This document shows, in pieces, positions 1 to 10,644 of a DNA stretch of 64,000 bases. The position numbers were made by a program, and so were the translations under genes. This DNA comes from Symsagittifera roscoffensis. Taxonomy: Eukaryota; Xenacoelomorpha; Acoela; Convolutidae. Under the pieces are notes generated by a model that worked only from the letters and a program-made list of their open reading frames with translations, searched no databases and had not been told where the DNA came from. The stretch is from positions 24,232,303 through 24,296,302 of the forward strand of contig NC_087069.1 in the NCBI RefSeq assembly GCF_963678635.1, given 5' to 3'. How positions within the stretch are numbered: position 1 is the first letter of the stretch; every line of letters begins with the position of its first letter.

Positions 1-194
1 ATGTATATAAAGACAAATAATTTGAAATGAACTCAGCTGATTGTAGTTGGGATGAAAAATACAGCTAGTCTTCCAGACTGTAAGTCCACCCTGTTTAATC
101 CTGAGTGTAATCCAGAGAGTATCGCTGTGAATAAATTTTTCAACAATTTCACTATTGGGACCACCACGGCTGCCCCATGCATTCATTTCAATAA
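1..194 (-). CDS. possible partial exon, unknown protein
   Basis: On the minus strand one frame is open for all 64 codons from position 194 to the window edge. It begins directly after a T-rich acceptor (..AATAGTTTCAG) and contains the stretch MNAWGSRGGPNSEIVEKF. I do not recognise the product. It could be an internal exon of a host gene, or the start of another copy of the Penelope-like element whose terminal motif lies just upstream at 271-300. The frame runs off the window, so neither the reading frame nor the gene boundary can be verified. An open stretch of this length is only mildly improbable by chance. Confidence 0.25.
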
Positions 195-384
195 CTGAAA
201 CTATTTAATAAGTTTGTTAATCACGAACTCATTACGAAAAGGAGGGTCAGAATGTGTAAATTCAAACAAACGTTTTCGCACATTTTTGTGCATCTTCAGG
301 TTTTAAAAATTCTCAACTATCTGTAGAAGATGATCATAGATCATAAAAAGTGTCATACACATCATTATTTCAAAATTTAAATAT
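195..384 (-). mobile_element. Penelope-like element, 3'-terminal fragment
   Basis: Read on the minus strand, this AT-rich stretch ends in the hammerhead-like motif at 271-300. It directly abuts the 5' LTR of the large Ty3/gypsy element at 385. The matching coding part of a Penelope-like element lies on the same strand just beyond the other LTR (23874-25513). The simplest reading is one Penelope element split by the later LTR-element insertion. No perfect target-site duplication joins the two sides (atat before the 5' LTR, aaat after the 3' LTR), so the join is inferred. Confidence 0.45.
265..301 (-). ncRNA. hammerhead-ribozyme-like motif of a Penelope-like element
   Basis: The minus strand reads CCTGAAGATGCAC, a loop, then GTGCGAAAACG. 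This has the hammerhead core CUGANGA, a GCAC/GTGC stem II and a GAAA block in the right order. One extra U between CUGAAGA and stem II makes the fit imperfect. Penelope-like elements are known to carry hammerhead motifs in their terminal repeats. A sister copy lies on the plus strand at 27343-27372 with CUGAUGA. Cleavage activity cannot be judged from sequence; the stem III pairing is weak. Confidence 0.4.
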
Positions 385-750
385 TGTGACTTTTGACCAG
401 AATTGACAAAAAGACTGTTACGAAGGGCTAGCAGCTAACCTTCCGAATTAGCAGTTTTAGAGGATTAACAGTCTTATTCAGACGATTAGACAAATCGTGA
501 AGGCTGAAGGATTCGGAAATTCTTAAATTTTAAAAATTCGAATTGTGACGTCACACTTCTGAGAAATGTCAAAAACGGCCGTTTTTGGAAGCAGTAACGT
601 TTTTGTCGACCCGATGTTAGAAAGACCACCAAAAGATCTGGCTTTGATAGAGACGGTTAAAAGCATGTAGAGCCTAATTTAGACGCTGGCCAATCGTTTT
701 ATAGCTTAGCTTTATTTTCCGTCGATATTTACTTCCGGGTGAATGTTACA
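385..750 (+). repeat. 5' LTR of element 1, internally deleted
   Basis: It begins TGTGAC and ends GTTACA. The first ~215 bases align with the start of the 3' LTR (for example the shared stretch AACCTTCCGAATTAGCAG). From the CAGTAACG block to the end it aligns with the last ~165 bases of the 3' LTR. About 540 bases present in the 3' LTR are missing at the TTTGGAA/GCAGTAACG junction. A third LTR copy at 25514-26243 contains the missing part, so a deletion here is more likely than an insertion in the 3' LTR. Identity between the LTRs is roughly 90% by eye, so the insertion is old. Confidence 0.85.
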
Positions 751-762
751 TAGATGTTTTTA

Positions 763-780
763 TGGCGCTCTTGGGTGTTA
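763..780 (+). other. candidate primer binding site, element 1
   Basis: TGGCGCTCTTGGGTGTTA starts 12 bases after the LTR end and opens with the TGG that pairs with a tRNA CCA end. The same offset and a near-identical core (GCGCTCCTGGGTG) follow the LTR of the related fragment at 26256, supporting a functional site. I cannot assign the tRNA. Confidence 0.4.
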
Positions 781-3624
781 TTCTTTTTTAGTATCATGAC
801 CGGCAGAACCGTTATCGAGCTTAATAGGCCCTAACGGACGGGGCGGAAGGGTAGTTCGGAATGCGGAAGACTTCCGGATTCCCGTGAATAGCTTTTTAAC
901 CTAGTTAAGACCGAAAACTCACGTTCCAGGAAGGGTGGGGGGATCGGCCGTCCCCTCGTTCCCTGAGAGCTTTGTGACCAAAAACACTGAGAGGTTTGTG
1001 AGCACAAGATATATAAAAACCAAACAAAAAGTAGTATAGTAACCAAGAAAAACTAAAAACATAAAAATTAACCGAAAAAACCAAAAACAGTAAAAAAAAA
1101 AAAAGTAAAAAATCAGTAGAAATCATCCCCCCAGACAAGATGTGATCCGAACCTCCCGTTTGCTGTTGATAGATATATTGTTGTTACAGGCAATTATATC
1201 AATCAAGATTGTTACGGTCATTTATGTGGCCCGTTTGTGAGGCTTGTACTGTAGGGTTATTTGAGTATTCAAGCACATTAATATTAATTTGCGCTCAATC
1301 CGGAAGGGTCTCGGGATTAGTAAAGAAGACTGATGCGGCAAGCAGTACAAGGAGTGTTAAAAGGGGGCTCAACAACAACAACAGTCGACTGTTGGGTATC
1401 GTTAACAAGTTTTGTATCCTTTTTGGTACGAAAAATAAGATAGTAATCTGTGGACGGCTCGACAGTGCTGCACTGCAGTGACCCTTCATCGAACTGCGAA
1501 TTTCCGAATTAAGCACCTTAATTCGGATATTGGACAAACCCGGAGGGGTATATTATTACTAGTATTATTACTTATACGTCCTATATTAATACTCCTATAT
1601 CGTTTTTCAGTGAAAAACACAGTATGCGGACCGGTTTTTAGGGTCAAAATAGCGATATTTTGATCCCCCCACAAATCGCGGCTTTTGAGATATCGATAAC
1701 TTTTGATACGGAAAAAACGTTAAGTAAGTGACTTACATCGTAACTGTGCTAGTACAATAGGTAGAACCGATTCAGTTTAGTTCAGAAGTGGTTGGAACTA
1801 TTTTGGTACCAAAAACCGAATTTTCGTGATTTTTGAAAAAACGAAACGCTATAAAATGAGAAAATTTTTTGAAATTTTTCAGTTAGGACAGTAAAAACAG
1901 TTTTCGGACAACGTCCACTAGTGAATCGACAGGTTTTAAAACCCGTTTGCCGATAATATTCCGGGTTACAGAGAAATCGAACTTAACGTGTTTGATTCAG
2001 TGAATTCATCAATCCGGAGGGGTCTAAATAGCATAGTTTTTGCAAATTTTTTAAGCTAGAGCGTTTTAGATCTGGTTTTTTGCATTGAACTATCAGAGTG
2101 TAGGCCTTCTAAGTTCGGATCAATAACTTTTAGGTCGAGAGGAACAGACTTGCGAAAAAAGTCAGGCGGAACCTATGATAGAGAAATTTTTTGACTTTAG
2201 AAAAAAGACGTTTTGATTAAGAACTTTGGAACTACTGGACAAATCCAGTTGATCTTGATACCATTAGCTGAATATACTAATAAAAACATCAATTTTTCAA
2301 AAAAAAAAATAAGTGTGAAAATTTTTTAGGATTGTTTTTAGCAAATTCACCAATTCGGGAAGGTAGACCCTTCACGTTTTATAAAAAAAAGATTGGATAA
2401 GGCAATTTTACGATGTTCTAGAAGAAAAAGGAAGTCTAAAGGCATAATAAAACCTTAGTCGAGCCGAAATAAGGCTAGCGATAAGACCCTTCACGGTTAG
2501 GGTGAATCGTCGAAGAAGAGGCTTAACTTCAATCCGGAAGGGTCTAGGGAAGGACGACACACCCTTCCTAGATGATTCAAACAGCATAATAGTATCGGAG
2601 AACGTATCCGGAAGGGTATAGGTTGGAAATTTAGAAAGCCTCTGAGAAGCTATCTTCACAAGCCCGGAGGGGTCCCAATCTGGAGGGGTCTAAATTTTTA
2701 CAAATCCGGAGGGGTCCAATCCGGAGGGGTCTAAATTTTTACAAAAAAGGAAGGGTCCCAATCCGGAGGGGTCGCAACTTTACCGATCCGTAGGGGTCCA
2801 ATTTTGTTAATCCGGAGGGGTCCGATTTTTGTCAATCTGGGTGGGTATTTTTTTTGTCAAAACTTAAGAGGACAACAGAAAAAAAGTAGTTGAAGTTATT
2901 AGGTTATTAAGAGATAGGCTGCAAACCAGTGACTGCAATGGTAACTTGCCTTTTGTAAAAAAACAAAACCAAAACAAAACAGGTCTAAACTCGAAAATTC
3001 GCGACACTAAGTCTAAATTGATCAAGAGTCTGTAACTCATTAGTGTGGACTGAAATTCAAAACGTTTTTCAGAAAAGTGATTGCCTTGAGGATTTTAGTA
3101 GGTCTAGCTCGGGCAGTCCGAAGGCAGATAGGTAACACAGTACTCGGTGGGTGCAATAGAAGCCCACTTGAGAAAATTACTGCCTTCAAAGTTTTGTCTG
3201 TTTGGTGCAGCACCAAGCAGGGAAAGCTTTTTCTTTAAAAGACAAGTTCGACTATTGTACTGCGACCGACTAAAAGTACAATACACATACGTTTTTTTAT
3301 AGAGGTATTCATATTCTGTCATGATATATTTTTTTTTGTTTTTTTATTTTAGGTCTACATAAACTGTGCTTGATTGGGTAGTGAGTACACTATCTTTTAA
3401 ATTGACTGATATCATCATACTGTGCTAGATTTACATCTTACAACTAATAATCGATTATTGTGAATAAAGTGTATATACGCTGTATCGTGATGGCATACAA
3501 GGATTCGTGGTCACTATTTAATAGAAACGTTTGCAATTTATTGTGTTGTGTTATTATTATCAGTAGTCAGATCAAAAGGACACTAGTAATCGAATTGAGT
3601 GTATAGGCAGTAAGAAGTGGTAAA
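781..3624 (+). other. untranslated leader of element 1
   Basis: About 2.8 kb separate the primer binding site from the first gag ORF. There is no convincing coding sequence; short ORFs on either strand have no recognisable content. Segments at about 890-920 and 1130-1165 (for example CAAGATGTGATC) also occur in the leader fragment of the related element at 26.4-26.7 kb, which confirms this is element sequence. The leader is peppered with CCGGAGGGGTC-like motifs. The first gag ATG lies after a run of T-rich sequence at 3325-3350 ending TTTTATTTTAG, a possible splice acceptor. Confidence 0.6.
2531..2848 (+). repeat. array of CCGGAGGGGTC motifs in the leader
   Basis: At least ten near-copies of an 11-mer, CCGGAGGGGTC or CCGGAAGGGTC, are spaced 15-60 bases apart, several followed by TAAATTTTTAC. 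Further single copies occur at about 1300, 1538 and 2011, and one lies in the 3' LTR near 23395. They are not a simple tandem repeat because the spacing varies. A role as a repeated RNA or DNA protein-binding site, such as packaging or transcription, is inference. Confidence 0.7.
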
Positions 3625-5199
3625 TTGAATATGAGTCTAGATAGGTCAGGGATATCTAAACTAGGTGATAGCTCCAGGAAATTCATACCTGAGAAACAGA
3701 GAAGAGCTAGGAGCGACCCTTTTGTTGAAAGGATCATACGAACCCGGACCGACAATGGGGAGACGGTTTCAGGCAGAATAGTTGTGACCAGGAGTCAAAA
3801 GTCCTCAGAAGAGCAAAAGGAAATGCTAGAAGTGGAGTTCCATCAGGACCAAGCCATGGATGAGAATCAGGAAGTACATGGACCGGAGGGTAGAGGAAAC
3901 AGAAGGCTGGCAAGTGAATCTACTCCGGTAAAACAAGGCCACGATTTTGCCACTTCCACCGGGACTCTGGACCGAGAGGAGATGTCGGAACTGTCCAACA
4001 TCTCTACTGAAATTGTGGCAACTATAAGATCTCCCACAGACAACACCATAATGGCAGGCGTGACAGAGAAACAGGCAACGTCCTCATCGTTTTCAGAAAG
4101 AGTGAAGAACACTTTTGGAAACATCTTTCCATTCAATATGGGAGTGGCTACAGGCGATGAAAGTGAATCCCAGGAAGAAGAAGAGGACAATGAAGAGCAA
4201 ACTGACTTTGGATCTCAAGTCAGCCTCAATAGTTCGACTCAGGAGAATGAAGCATACTTCAACAGAGGGACTGGTACCATGGACCAATTTGGTGTAGTGA
4301 GGACAATAAGCAAAACCACAAACACATCAAGCCAGGCAAGAGAATCTGTAAGTATGACGAATTCGGAAATGCGAACTGGGGAGAATAGAAACACAGGGCT
4401 AAGCAACGCACAGGCGGAACTAGAGGTGGATAATGAAAAGACGTCGAGGCAGAGAATCATAGCCCGAATCTCGACCAGCACCAAACTACCTAGGATCTGC
4501 AGGATGACACCGCCACTTGTGACGCCACTAGTGGATAACGGAGCATCAATTGAAGAAGCCTTGAACAACATAGTGGGCAGTATAGGAGAGCAAAATGAAC
4601 AGATGTCCATAAGAATGAGTGAACTAGAGAGAGCAGTCCACGTTGAAAGAGAAAGTCTGCGGGAAGAAATCAACCGCAATAGACAAGAAATTGGTAGAAG
4701 CAAAAAACGCTTGAAGGAAATAACGGATGAACACATAGCGAAGAACTTGTCGCGAATGACAACAGAAGCGGAACAGAGAGAGTTACGGTTAAGAGACGAC
4801 ATGGAGAAGTTAAGAACTCAGCAAGAGCAGACTCTTGGGACTCTTGACACAAAGATAGATGCGATGATGGAGAGGCGAACTCATGCTATTATGGACAGGT
4901 TGGACGGGCTACTAGGCAGCAGGAGTGGACCAAGAGAAGGGGAACCGAACTCGGGAGGTACCAGCAGGGAGCCGAAGGTGAACTTAAATGATCAACAAAA
5001 TAGGAGAAGAACACTTGGCTCCACTAGAGGTAGGGGCAGTTCAGCAGGCTATACAACAGGGGATAATAGAACATGGAGCCCAAACTTCAGTGGAAGTTCA
5101 ACTGGCAATAGAAATACTTCAAACGAACGACCGACGCAAGCACACATGCGACTGGGACAGGTGATTCCAGGAACAGGAGTCATGCAAGCCCAGGCATGA
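3625..5199 (+). CDS. gag: gag N-terminal part, coiled-coil protein (element 1)
   Basis: An open frame of 524 residues starting MNMSLDRSGISK. The N-terminal 300 residues are polar and acidic with no recognised domain. Residues about 305-430 are rich in E, R, L and M with heptad spacing (for example ERAVHVERESLREEIN), a likely coiled coil for oligomerisation. The C-terminus is Gly/Arg/Asn/Ser-rich. The stop overlaps the ATG of the capsid ORF by ATGA. However, the capsid frame is already open upstream to about 5111, so a -1/+2 frameshift mutation splitting a single gag is as likely as coupled translation. The position before the capsid ORF makes it the matrix-like portion of gag. Confidence 0.6.
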   Translation: MNMSLDRSGISKLGDSSRKFIPEKQRRARSDPFVERIIRTRTDNGETVSGRIVVTRSQKSSEEQKEMLEVEFHQDQAMDENQEVHGPEGRGNRRLASESTPVKQGHDFATSTGTLDREEMSELSNISTEIVATIRSPTDNTIMAGVTEKQATSSSFSERVKNTFGNIFPFNMGVATGDESESQEEEEDNEEQTDFGSQVSLNSSTQENEAYFNRGTGTMDQFGVVRTISKTTNTSSQARESVSMTNSEMRTGENRNTGLSNAQAELEVDNEKTSRQRIIARISTSTKLPRICRMTPPLVTPLVDNGASIEEALNNIVGSIGEQNEQMSIRMSELERAVHVERESLREEINRNRQEIGRSKKRLKEITDEHIAKNLSRMTTEAEQRELRLRDDMEKLRTQQEQTLGTLDTKIDAMMERRTHAIMDRLDGLLGSRSGPREGEPNSGGTSREPKVNLNDQQNRRRTLGSTRGRGSSAGYTTGDNRTWSPNFSGSSTGNRNTSNERPTQAHMRLGQVIPGTGVMQAQA

Positions 5200-6680
5200 G
5201 TCATGCGAGCCAAGGAAGAAACAATCCCGGCGATTCGGATAGAAGGGGTTTACCAAATACAGAACCCTTATCAGGGGGCGATGATACTCAGGCGGGGCAT
5301 TCAAGAGATGCTACAGCAATGGCCACAGCCTTTGAACCCCTAAACAGGTCTTTGGAGACATTCCTTACGAGGTTATCCAGAACCAATGAATGCAGTGAGA
5401 AATCCAGAAGAGTCTTTAAAAAACCAAGATGCTATAAAGACGAATCTGATGGCTGCATTGATACCTGGATAGAGGTGATGAAACTGCATTTTGAGGAAGA
5501 AGACCTGTCAGAAAGGCAGGAGTGCAGTGCGCTCACCAGTACTTTGGAAGGGACAGCCCTTATTTGTGTGATGGCCAAAAAGCAATACCAGCGGTACACA
5601 GCTGAGAAAATCTTTGAAATCTTGTTAAATTGTTTTAGATCAGGAGTGCAGGGGCACCAGGCAATGATGCGCTTCGAGAAACGGATGCAACAAGAAGTTG
5701 AGACGATAGACAAGTTTCTAGTTGATATGGAGATGCTAAGAAGACGCAGCCAACCGGACGAGTCGAACATGAGGATGAACGTAGCAGTAGCCTCAAAATT
5801 CATCGATGGTGCGAAGAATGATGAACTTCGAACAATTTTAGCAACACATTACACACCACTGTCAACCAATGCGCCAACACCAGAGGAGTTGAGACTCAAG
5901 TCAAAGGAATATTTTTTGCTGAAGCCTCCATCGAGATCTGGATATTACAAGAACAATTAAGCCAATTTTAACAACGGACCAGTAAACCAAGGGAACAACT
6001 GGTATAAACCGAGGTACGATATGGACAAGAGGCGCTCTTGTGCAAATTGCAGTTCGACGGACCATCATGTGTCAGCATGCCCAGCTTACAAACAGGGCAT
6101 GAAAGCAATAGGCTTTAGCCTCGAGGACGAAGATGCGTCAGAGTTGGATCATGAGGATTTCATGAGAGGAGTAATTGCGAAATTCGGCCCCAGGTGTTTC
6201 TTTTGTAACTTGGAAGGTCATTTTAAATCAGATTGTCCGCAATTCTGGGATGCAGTGGCAGACATCAAGCATCCAAGACATGAAGAAGCTTTGTCAGGAG
6301 TGAAAGCCAGCAAGGCTCGACTTTTGAGTGAAGCGGAGGCACGCAGAAAGGATAAACCTCAAGAGCTGGCAACGAAGAAGATGCAAGCGGTAACAGAAGA
6401 GACATGAGAACCGGAACCGCTGACTGCCGCGGATGACTTCAAGATTGATTATAGGGCAGCCGCGTGGGATGCTCTAAATAGAGTGCAGCAGGAACTGGTA
6501 ACGAAAGAGATCGAGCAAAAAGTGAAGCTCGAATTGGAAAATGAGAAACTACAGGAGAAGCTGAATACCTTCGAGGCAACAAAAGTCGAAGAAACAAAAG
6601 CACCAAGTAGTTTGAGCATGAACCTTAATTTGATCTCCGGTCAGGTATGGTGTCACAAGGAAGCAAAATACAGTCAATAA
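5196..6680 (+). pseudogene. gag: gag capsid and nucleocapsid, interrupted (element 1)
   Basis: One frame runs through three stops. Residues about 85-200 of the first part (motifs CIDTWIEVMKLHF and LTSTLEGTALIC) resemble the Ty3/gypsy capsid (retrotrans_gag). A TAA at 5958-5960 interrupts it. Two CCHC zinc knuckles follow, CANCSSTDHHVSAC near 6048 and CFFCNLEGHFKSDC near 6198, each C-x2-C-x4-H-x4-C; they would bind the genomic RNA. A TGA at 6405-6407 breaks the frame again before a Lys/Glu-rich helix (6483-6680). The TAA and TGA could each arise from CAA or CGA by one C-to-T change. The gene is non-functional as it stands. Confidence 0.8.
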
Positions 6681-6736
6681 TCTCGGTAGCGGGATACCAG
6701 GTAATCTGAAATCTGAGTGAACCATCAGAGTTCACT

Positions 6737-7831
6737 TTGATGCATTTGGACACAAATTCAGATTATCTGAGGCACGTGGAGCCACGCACTGAGTCAAGAG
6801 CTGTGCGAGCACTACTAACATTGGGTGGCCCTCGCATAAAGAAGCCTAATGGGCGCTACGTGGAAGTCTATGGACCGTTTCAAGTGATGCTGAACGTAGA
6901 TGGAATCAGTATCTACATTAGGACATATGTAACAACAGACAGTGACCAGACAGGGCAGATCTATTTGGGTGAAGAGGAACTCAAAGTCCGCAGGATAGGC
7001 CATGACGCCATGATGGAGCAAGACGCAGTACACATTGGATACGAAGCAGATGTGACTGCACATCTGCTCGACACCAACGGAAAGAAAATCGGAGTCACAA
7101 GGCTTCTGGACACAGGAGCGGTAGTGAGTGTGATGCCGATAAAGACTTAGTTAAAGAATGGGCTTTACGAGGAAAGATCTAATTCCGACGATTCTCCGAC
7201 TGGCCGCGGCCAGGCCAATTGAGGAGCAATTTACGTAGCCTTAAGAACGCCAATAACTGTCCTCCACATGGGAGGACGGGATCTTTGGATGAGCTTCCTA
7301 GTGGTAGAGAATCTGGATGACGCCAACCAATTCATTTTGGGCAGAGATTTTGTCAGGAACTTCGACGTGATGATTGACTTGAACAAGGGTCTTATCTGGA
7401 TTAGGAACCCGGATCGGAAGTATGTTAAGAAACCAATTTATAGAATAATAACAGACGAAAACAAGGTACCAATTTTTTTAGATAGAAAAGTAAAACTACA
7501 GCCCGGACAAGCAGTAGTAGCAATTTTTAGTATGAGAAACTTAAAATCGTTAAGTGATAGTAAACAGGTTTGTTTGGTACCGAATCCAAATAGTCAAAGC
7601 TCAGTGATTTTAAGCCTTAGCTTCTCGATAACTCGAAACGGACTGGGTGTCAGTGTGTTATTGAACACACTGGACACCACGGTTTCAATCCAGCGTGGAA
7701 ATAAACTTGGTTACTCTTTGCCGATGAGGACCGACTATGAGGAGACACAAAACTTGAAGAAACATAGCGTGGAAGACTGTCCTTATCATGCCAATAAAGA
7801 TAAAAATTTTTTCAGAGGAATAATGAATTAA
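6737..7831 (+). pseudogene. pol: aspartic protease region of pol, interrupted (element 1)
   Basis: The frame carries the retropepsin active site LLDTGAVVSVMP near 7105 and the downstream block FILGRDFVRNFDVMID near 7333, in the order expected for a Ty3/gypsy protease that cleaves the polyprotein. A TAG at 7148-7150 and a TGA at 7220-7222 fall between the two blocks, and the residues between them do not look like protease, so a local double frameshift is likely. The frame then continues as a linker to RT. Dead in this copy. Confidence 0.75.
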
Positions 7832-7856
7832 AATCTATTCATAAATTATTTTCAAT

Positions 7857-9304
7857 GAAGTCCGAAACGGACGACGGCTTATCGAGCTGCTCGAATCTTC
7901 CGGAACGGCCCTTGTCATATGAACTAGAGTCTGACAAACCGGTTTTGCCATAGATAGAACACTTATAAGGCAAAAAAGGCGAGGGTGATTTCGAATTACT
8001 GCGGGAGGTTTTGAATTGGAACGCGGATGTATTTTCGAAATATAAGGCGGATATCGGTTGCTGTAACTTCGTCGAACACGAAATCGAACTTGAGGAAGAA
8101 GCCGTTCCCCATAAGGAAGGCGCAAGACGAATGACGCCACATATATCGTAAGCGTGCCGAGCGTAAATAGAAATGTTGCTCGAATACGACATGATAGAAG
8201 ACTCGAAATTGCCATGGGCTTGCGGGGTAGTAATGACAAAAAAGAAGGGGGCAGCTTAGGTTTTGTTGCGAATTTCGCTACTTGAACGCGCTGACAATAA
8301 AAGATGCGTACCCGATACCGCGAATAGACAAGAACCTCTCCAAATTTGTTGATGCCAAGTTCTTCACCACATTGGACTTGGGTTCTGCCTTCTGGCAGGT
8401 CCCTCTGCGGAAGAAGGATAGATAAAAGACCGGATTCGCGTGTGAGTTGGGGCTGTACCAGTGGAAGAGGATGCCCTTCGGCTTATGCAACGCAACGGCC
8501 ACTTTTCAAAGACTGATGGCCCAGGCTTTGACCAGAGTGACAAAGAAGTACGGGAATCCTGTGATGTGTTACGTGGACGACGTAGTCATAGCAACACCGA
8601 CCCTGAAAGACCACATTGATCGGCTCGATGAGTTCTTTGGATGCATGAAAAGAGCAGGCTTGAAATGCAAACCATCGAAATGTGAAATCCTTAGGGATTC
8701 AATCAAGTACCTAGGAAGAATGGTGGACAGGCATGGTGTGAGGCCGGGCCCGGAAGCAGTAAAAGCTGTGTTGACATGCATGGCTCCCAATACTGACACA
8801 CAGCTCATGAGCTTCCTAGGGTTTGCCAACTATTACCGTGAGTTCACATATGGATATGCAGACAAGGTGTATCCGATGCAGAAGCTGATGCGCAACAATA
8901 GAAAGAAGTTCGAATGGAGCGATGAAGCTCAAACGACCTTTGAGAACATAAAGCGGGAACTGTGTGAAGCGCCAGTGCTAGGCATGCCTACTGAAAAGGG
9001 CATGTATATTCTTGACACAGACGCATCAGTAGTAGCCACATCGGGAATACTGCATCAGGAGCAGGAATGGAATGGGAGAACCGTTCTCCGTCCCATTGCA
9101 TATGACAGTAAGGTGTTAAGTGACACTGAGATGAAACATGGTGCACCAAAAGCAGAAATATTTGCAGTAGTCATATTTGTGGAAAAGTACCGCGCATACT
9201 TGGGGAGCGCTCCCTTTAAGTTACGCGTGGACAACAGGGCGTTATCCTGGTTGAAGATATACTCGATGGATATACTCGAAGACATACTCGAGTTATATTG
9301 GTAG
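7857..9304 (+). pseudogene. pol: reverse transcriptase and RNase H of pol (element 1)
   Basis: In pieces, the RT fingers begin near 7990, followed by the KDAYPIPRID block near 8295, FFTTLDLGSAFWQVPL (motif A) near 8360, FGLCNATATFQRLM near 8468 and the catalytic CYVDDVV near 8567. The palm continues to FLGFANYYREF, and the RNase H starts at YILDTDASVVA near 9005. This is the Ty3/gypsy RT-RNase H arrangement. Breaks include TAA at 8420-8422, frameshifts in the N-terminal region, and loss of frame at 9302 inside RNase H. The 8447-9304 part is a clean 285-codon frame. Confidence 0.85.
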
Positions 9305-10629
9305 GTGGATAGTAAGATTAGATGGCTACCACATGATAATCGAGCACAGGATGCGTGACAAACACCAGAATGCTGACAACCGCAGCAAGAAAACCGAGTT
9401 CTATGAAAGATTGGAACAGAAGCAAGCCAATCAGGCAGAAATAAAGATTCTGGTTTCTGGACATAGAAACCTATGAACTCTCTCGCATGAACATTAACAG
9501 CCTCTCATTATTGGATAAAACGGTGCAGGTCACGTCGCAAGTAATGCGGATGCTGGGTGGATTGTTAGAGACAGAAGTGACCAGAGATGACCCCGAGTGG
9601 GCATCAGCAGTGGCATCACTGACAGTCAGTGAGAAGGTGAAGATCATGCCGTCCAGACGACAACACAAAGAAAACGAGAGGGATTGTTGGACAATAGTTC
9701 AGCAACTAGTATACTTAATACCCCTCGAGGTTTTAACCAATACTTCATAAGGTCGGAAAGAACAGGGGAACGATACGCAGATGAAAACCGTTACCTTTGT
9801 GGACCAGGATAAAAAAGATGAGAAGGTTGAATGGAGCCTGGTGCAATATTGTTTGTCCGGGGAGACGAACGGTGAGAAGAACCGGCGAGTTCGAGATCAA
9901 CAACCGGGACAAGGAAGTTTGTCCGGGGAGTCTGATGTAGATGAAAAAGTTCCTGATGAGAAACAGGACCTGGAGTATAAAGTTTTGTCCAGGGAGTTCA
10001 GATGGATGCGAAGAAGGCACAGAACTGATCTGGAGGAGGGGAACTGCTCTATCGCAGACTCTTCAATGGACGACAACTTCCGGAACTCAGGAATCGACAC
10101 CTACTCAGACAGGAACCCGAGCTCAGGGTCGGAACTGTCAGAGCTAGCGATCCACACACTGCTAGTGGAGACTCGAGCAAGGAATCTGGACAGGGAGGTA
10201 TATCAAGACCCTGCCAGTGATCGCTACGGCATACCAGGTGAAAGAGTATTTGATAACGCAGCGGACGATCTGGAAACAATAGCGGTATCGAAACGTTCGA
10301 TATGTCCGTTGCCACAAAAAGAGGTAGTCAGGACTGATCTTCAGCCATTCGAACAGGAAACACAGCCATTGGCAAAGATTTGGTGCGTTAAGATGGAAGA
10401 AGATACGCATCAGCCCAATGAGCTGAATAGTCAGATGAGGGTCATGAAGACGTACTTGAAGGCAAGATACAGACTCTCAGACCTACTAAGAGCGCAGAGG
10501 AATGACCGCATGACAAGCAACCTGAAAAGGTGGATCGAAAATGGTGCTCCGGACAAAGGTGACCTGGAGGAAGACAGTTATCGTATTCTGAGACAGTATT
10601 TTATGCAGAAAGAGGGAAGGTTATACTAG
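9305..10629 (+). pseudogene. pol: pol linker between RNase H and integrase (element 1)
   Basis: After the RNase H frame break, remnants such as the block ending IEHRMRDKHQNADN can be read around 9330-9380, the usual end of RNase H before integrase. The frame from 9487 is then the same as that of integrase, with stops at 9748-9750 (TAA) and 10627-10629 (TAG). The 282-residue piece at 9781-10629 is acidic and low in recognisable motifs; its last ~60 residues lead into integrase. No separate function is recognised. Confidence 0.6.
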
Positions 10630-10644
10630 AACAAGGACCGGATT

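Noticed and set aside
905-1138. Hydrophobic ORF antisense in the element 1 leader.
   Set aside because: Arises from A-rich plus-strand sequence, no start context, and not conserved in the related leader at 26.5 kb.
5196-5199. ATGA overlap between the two gag ORFs of element 1 as coupled translation.
   Set aside because: The capsid frame is open about 85 bases further upstream, so a frameshift within one gag is as likely; kept only as a remark.
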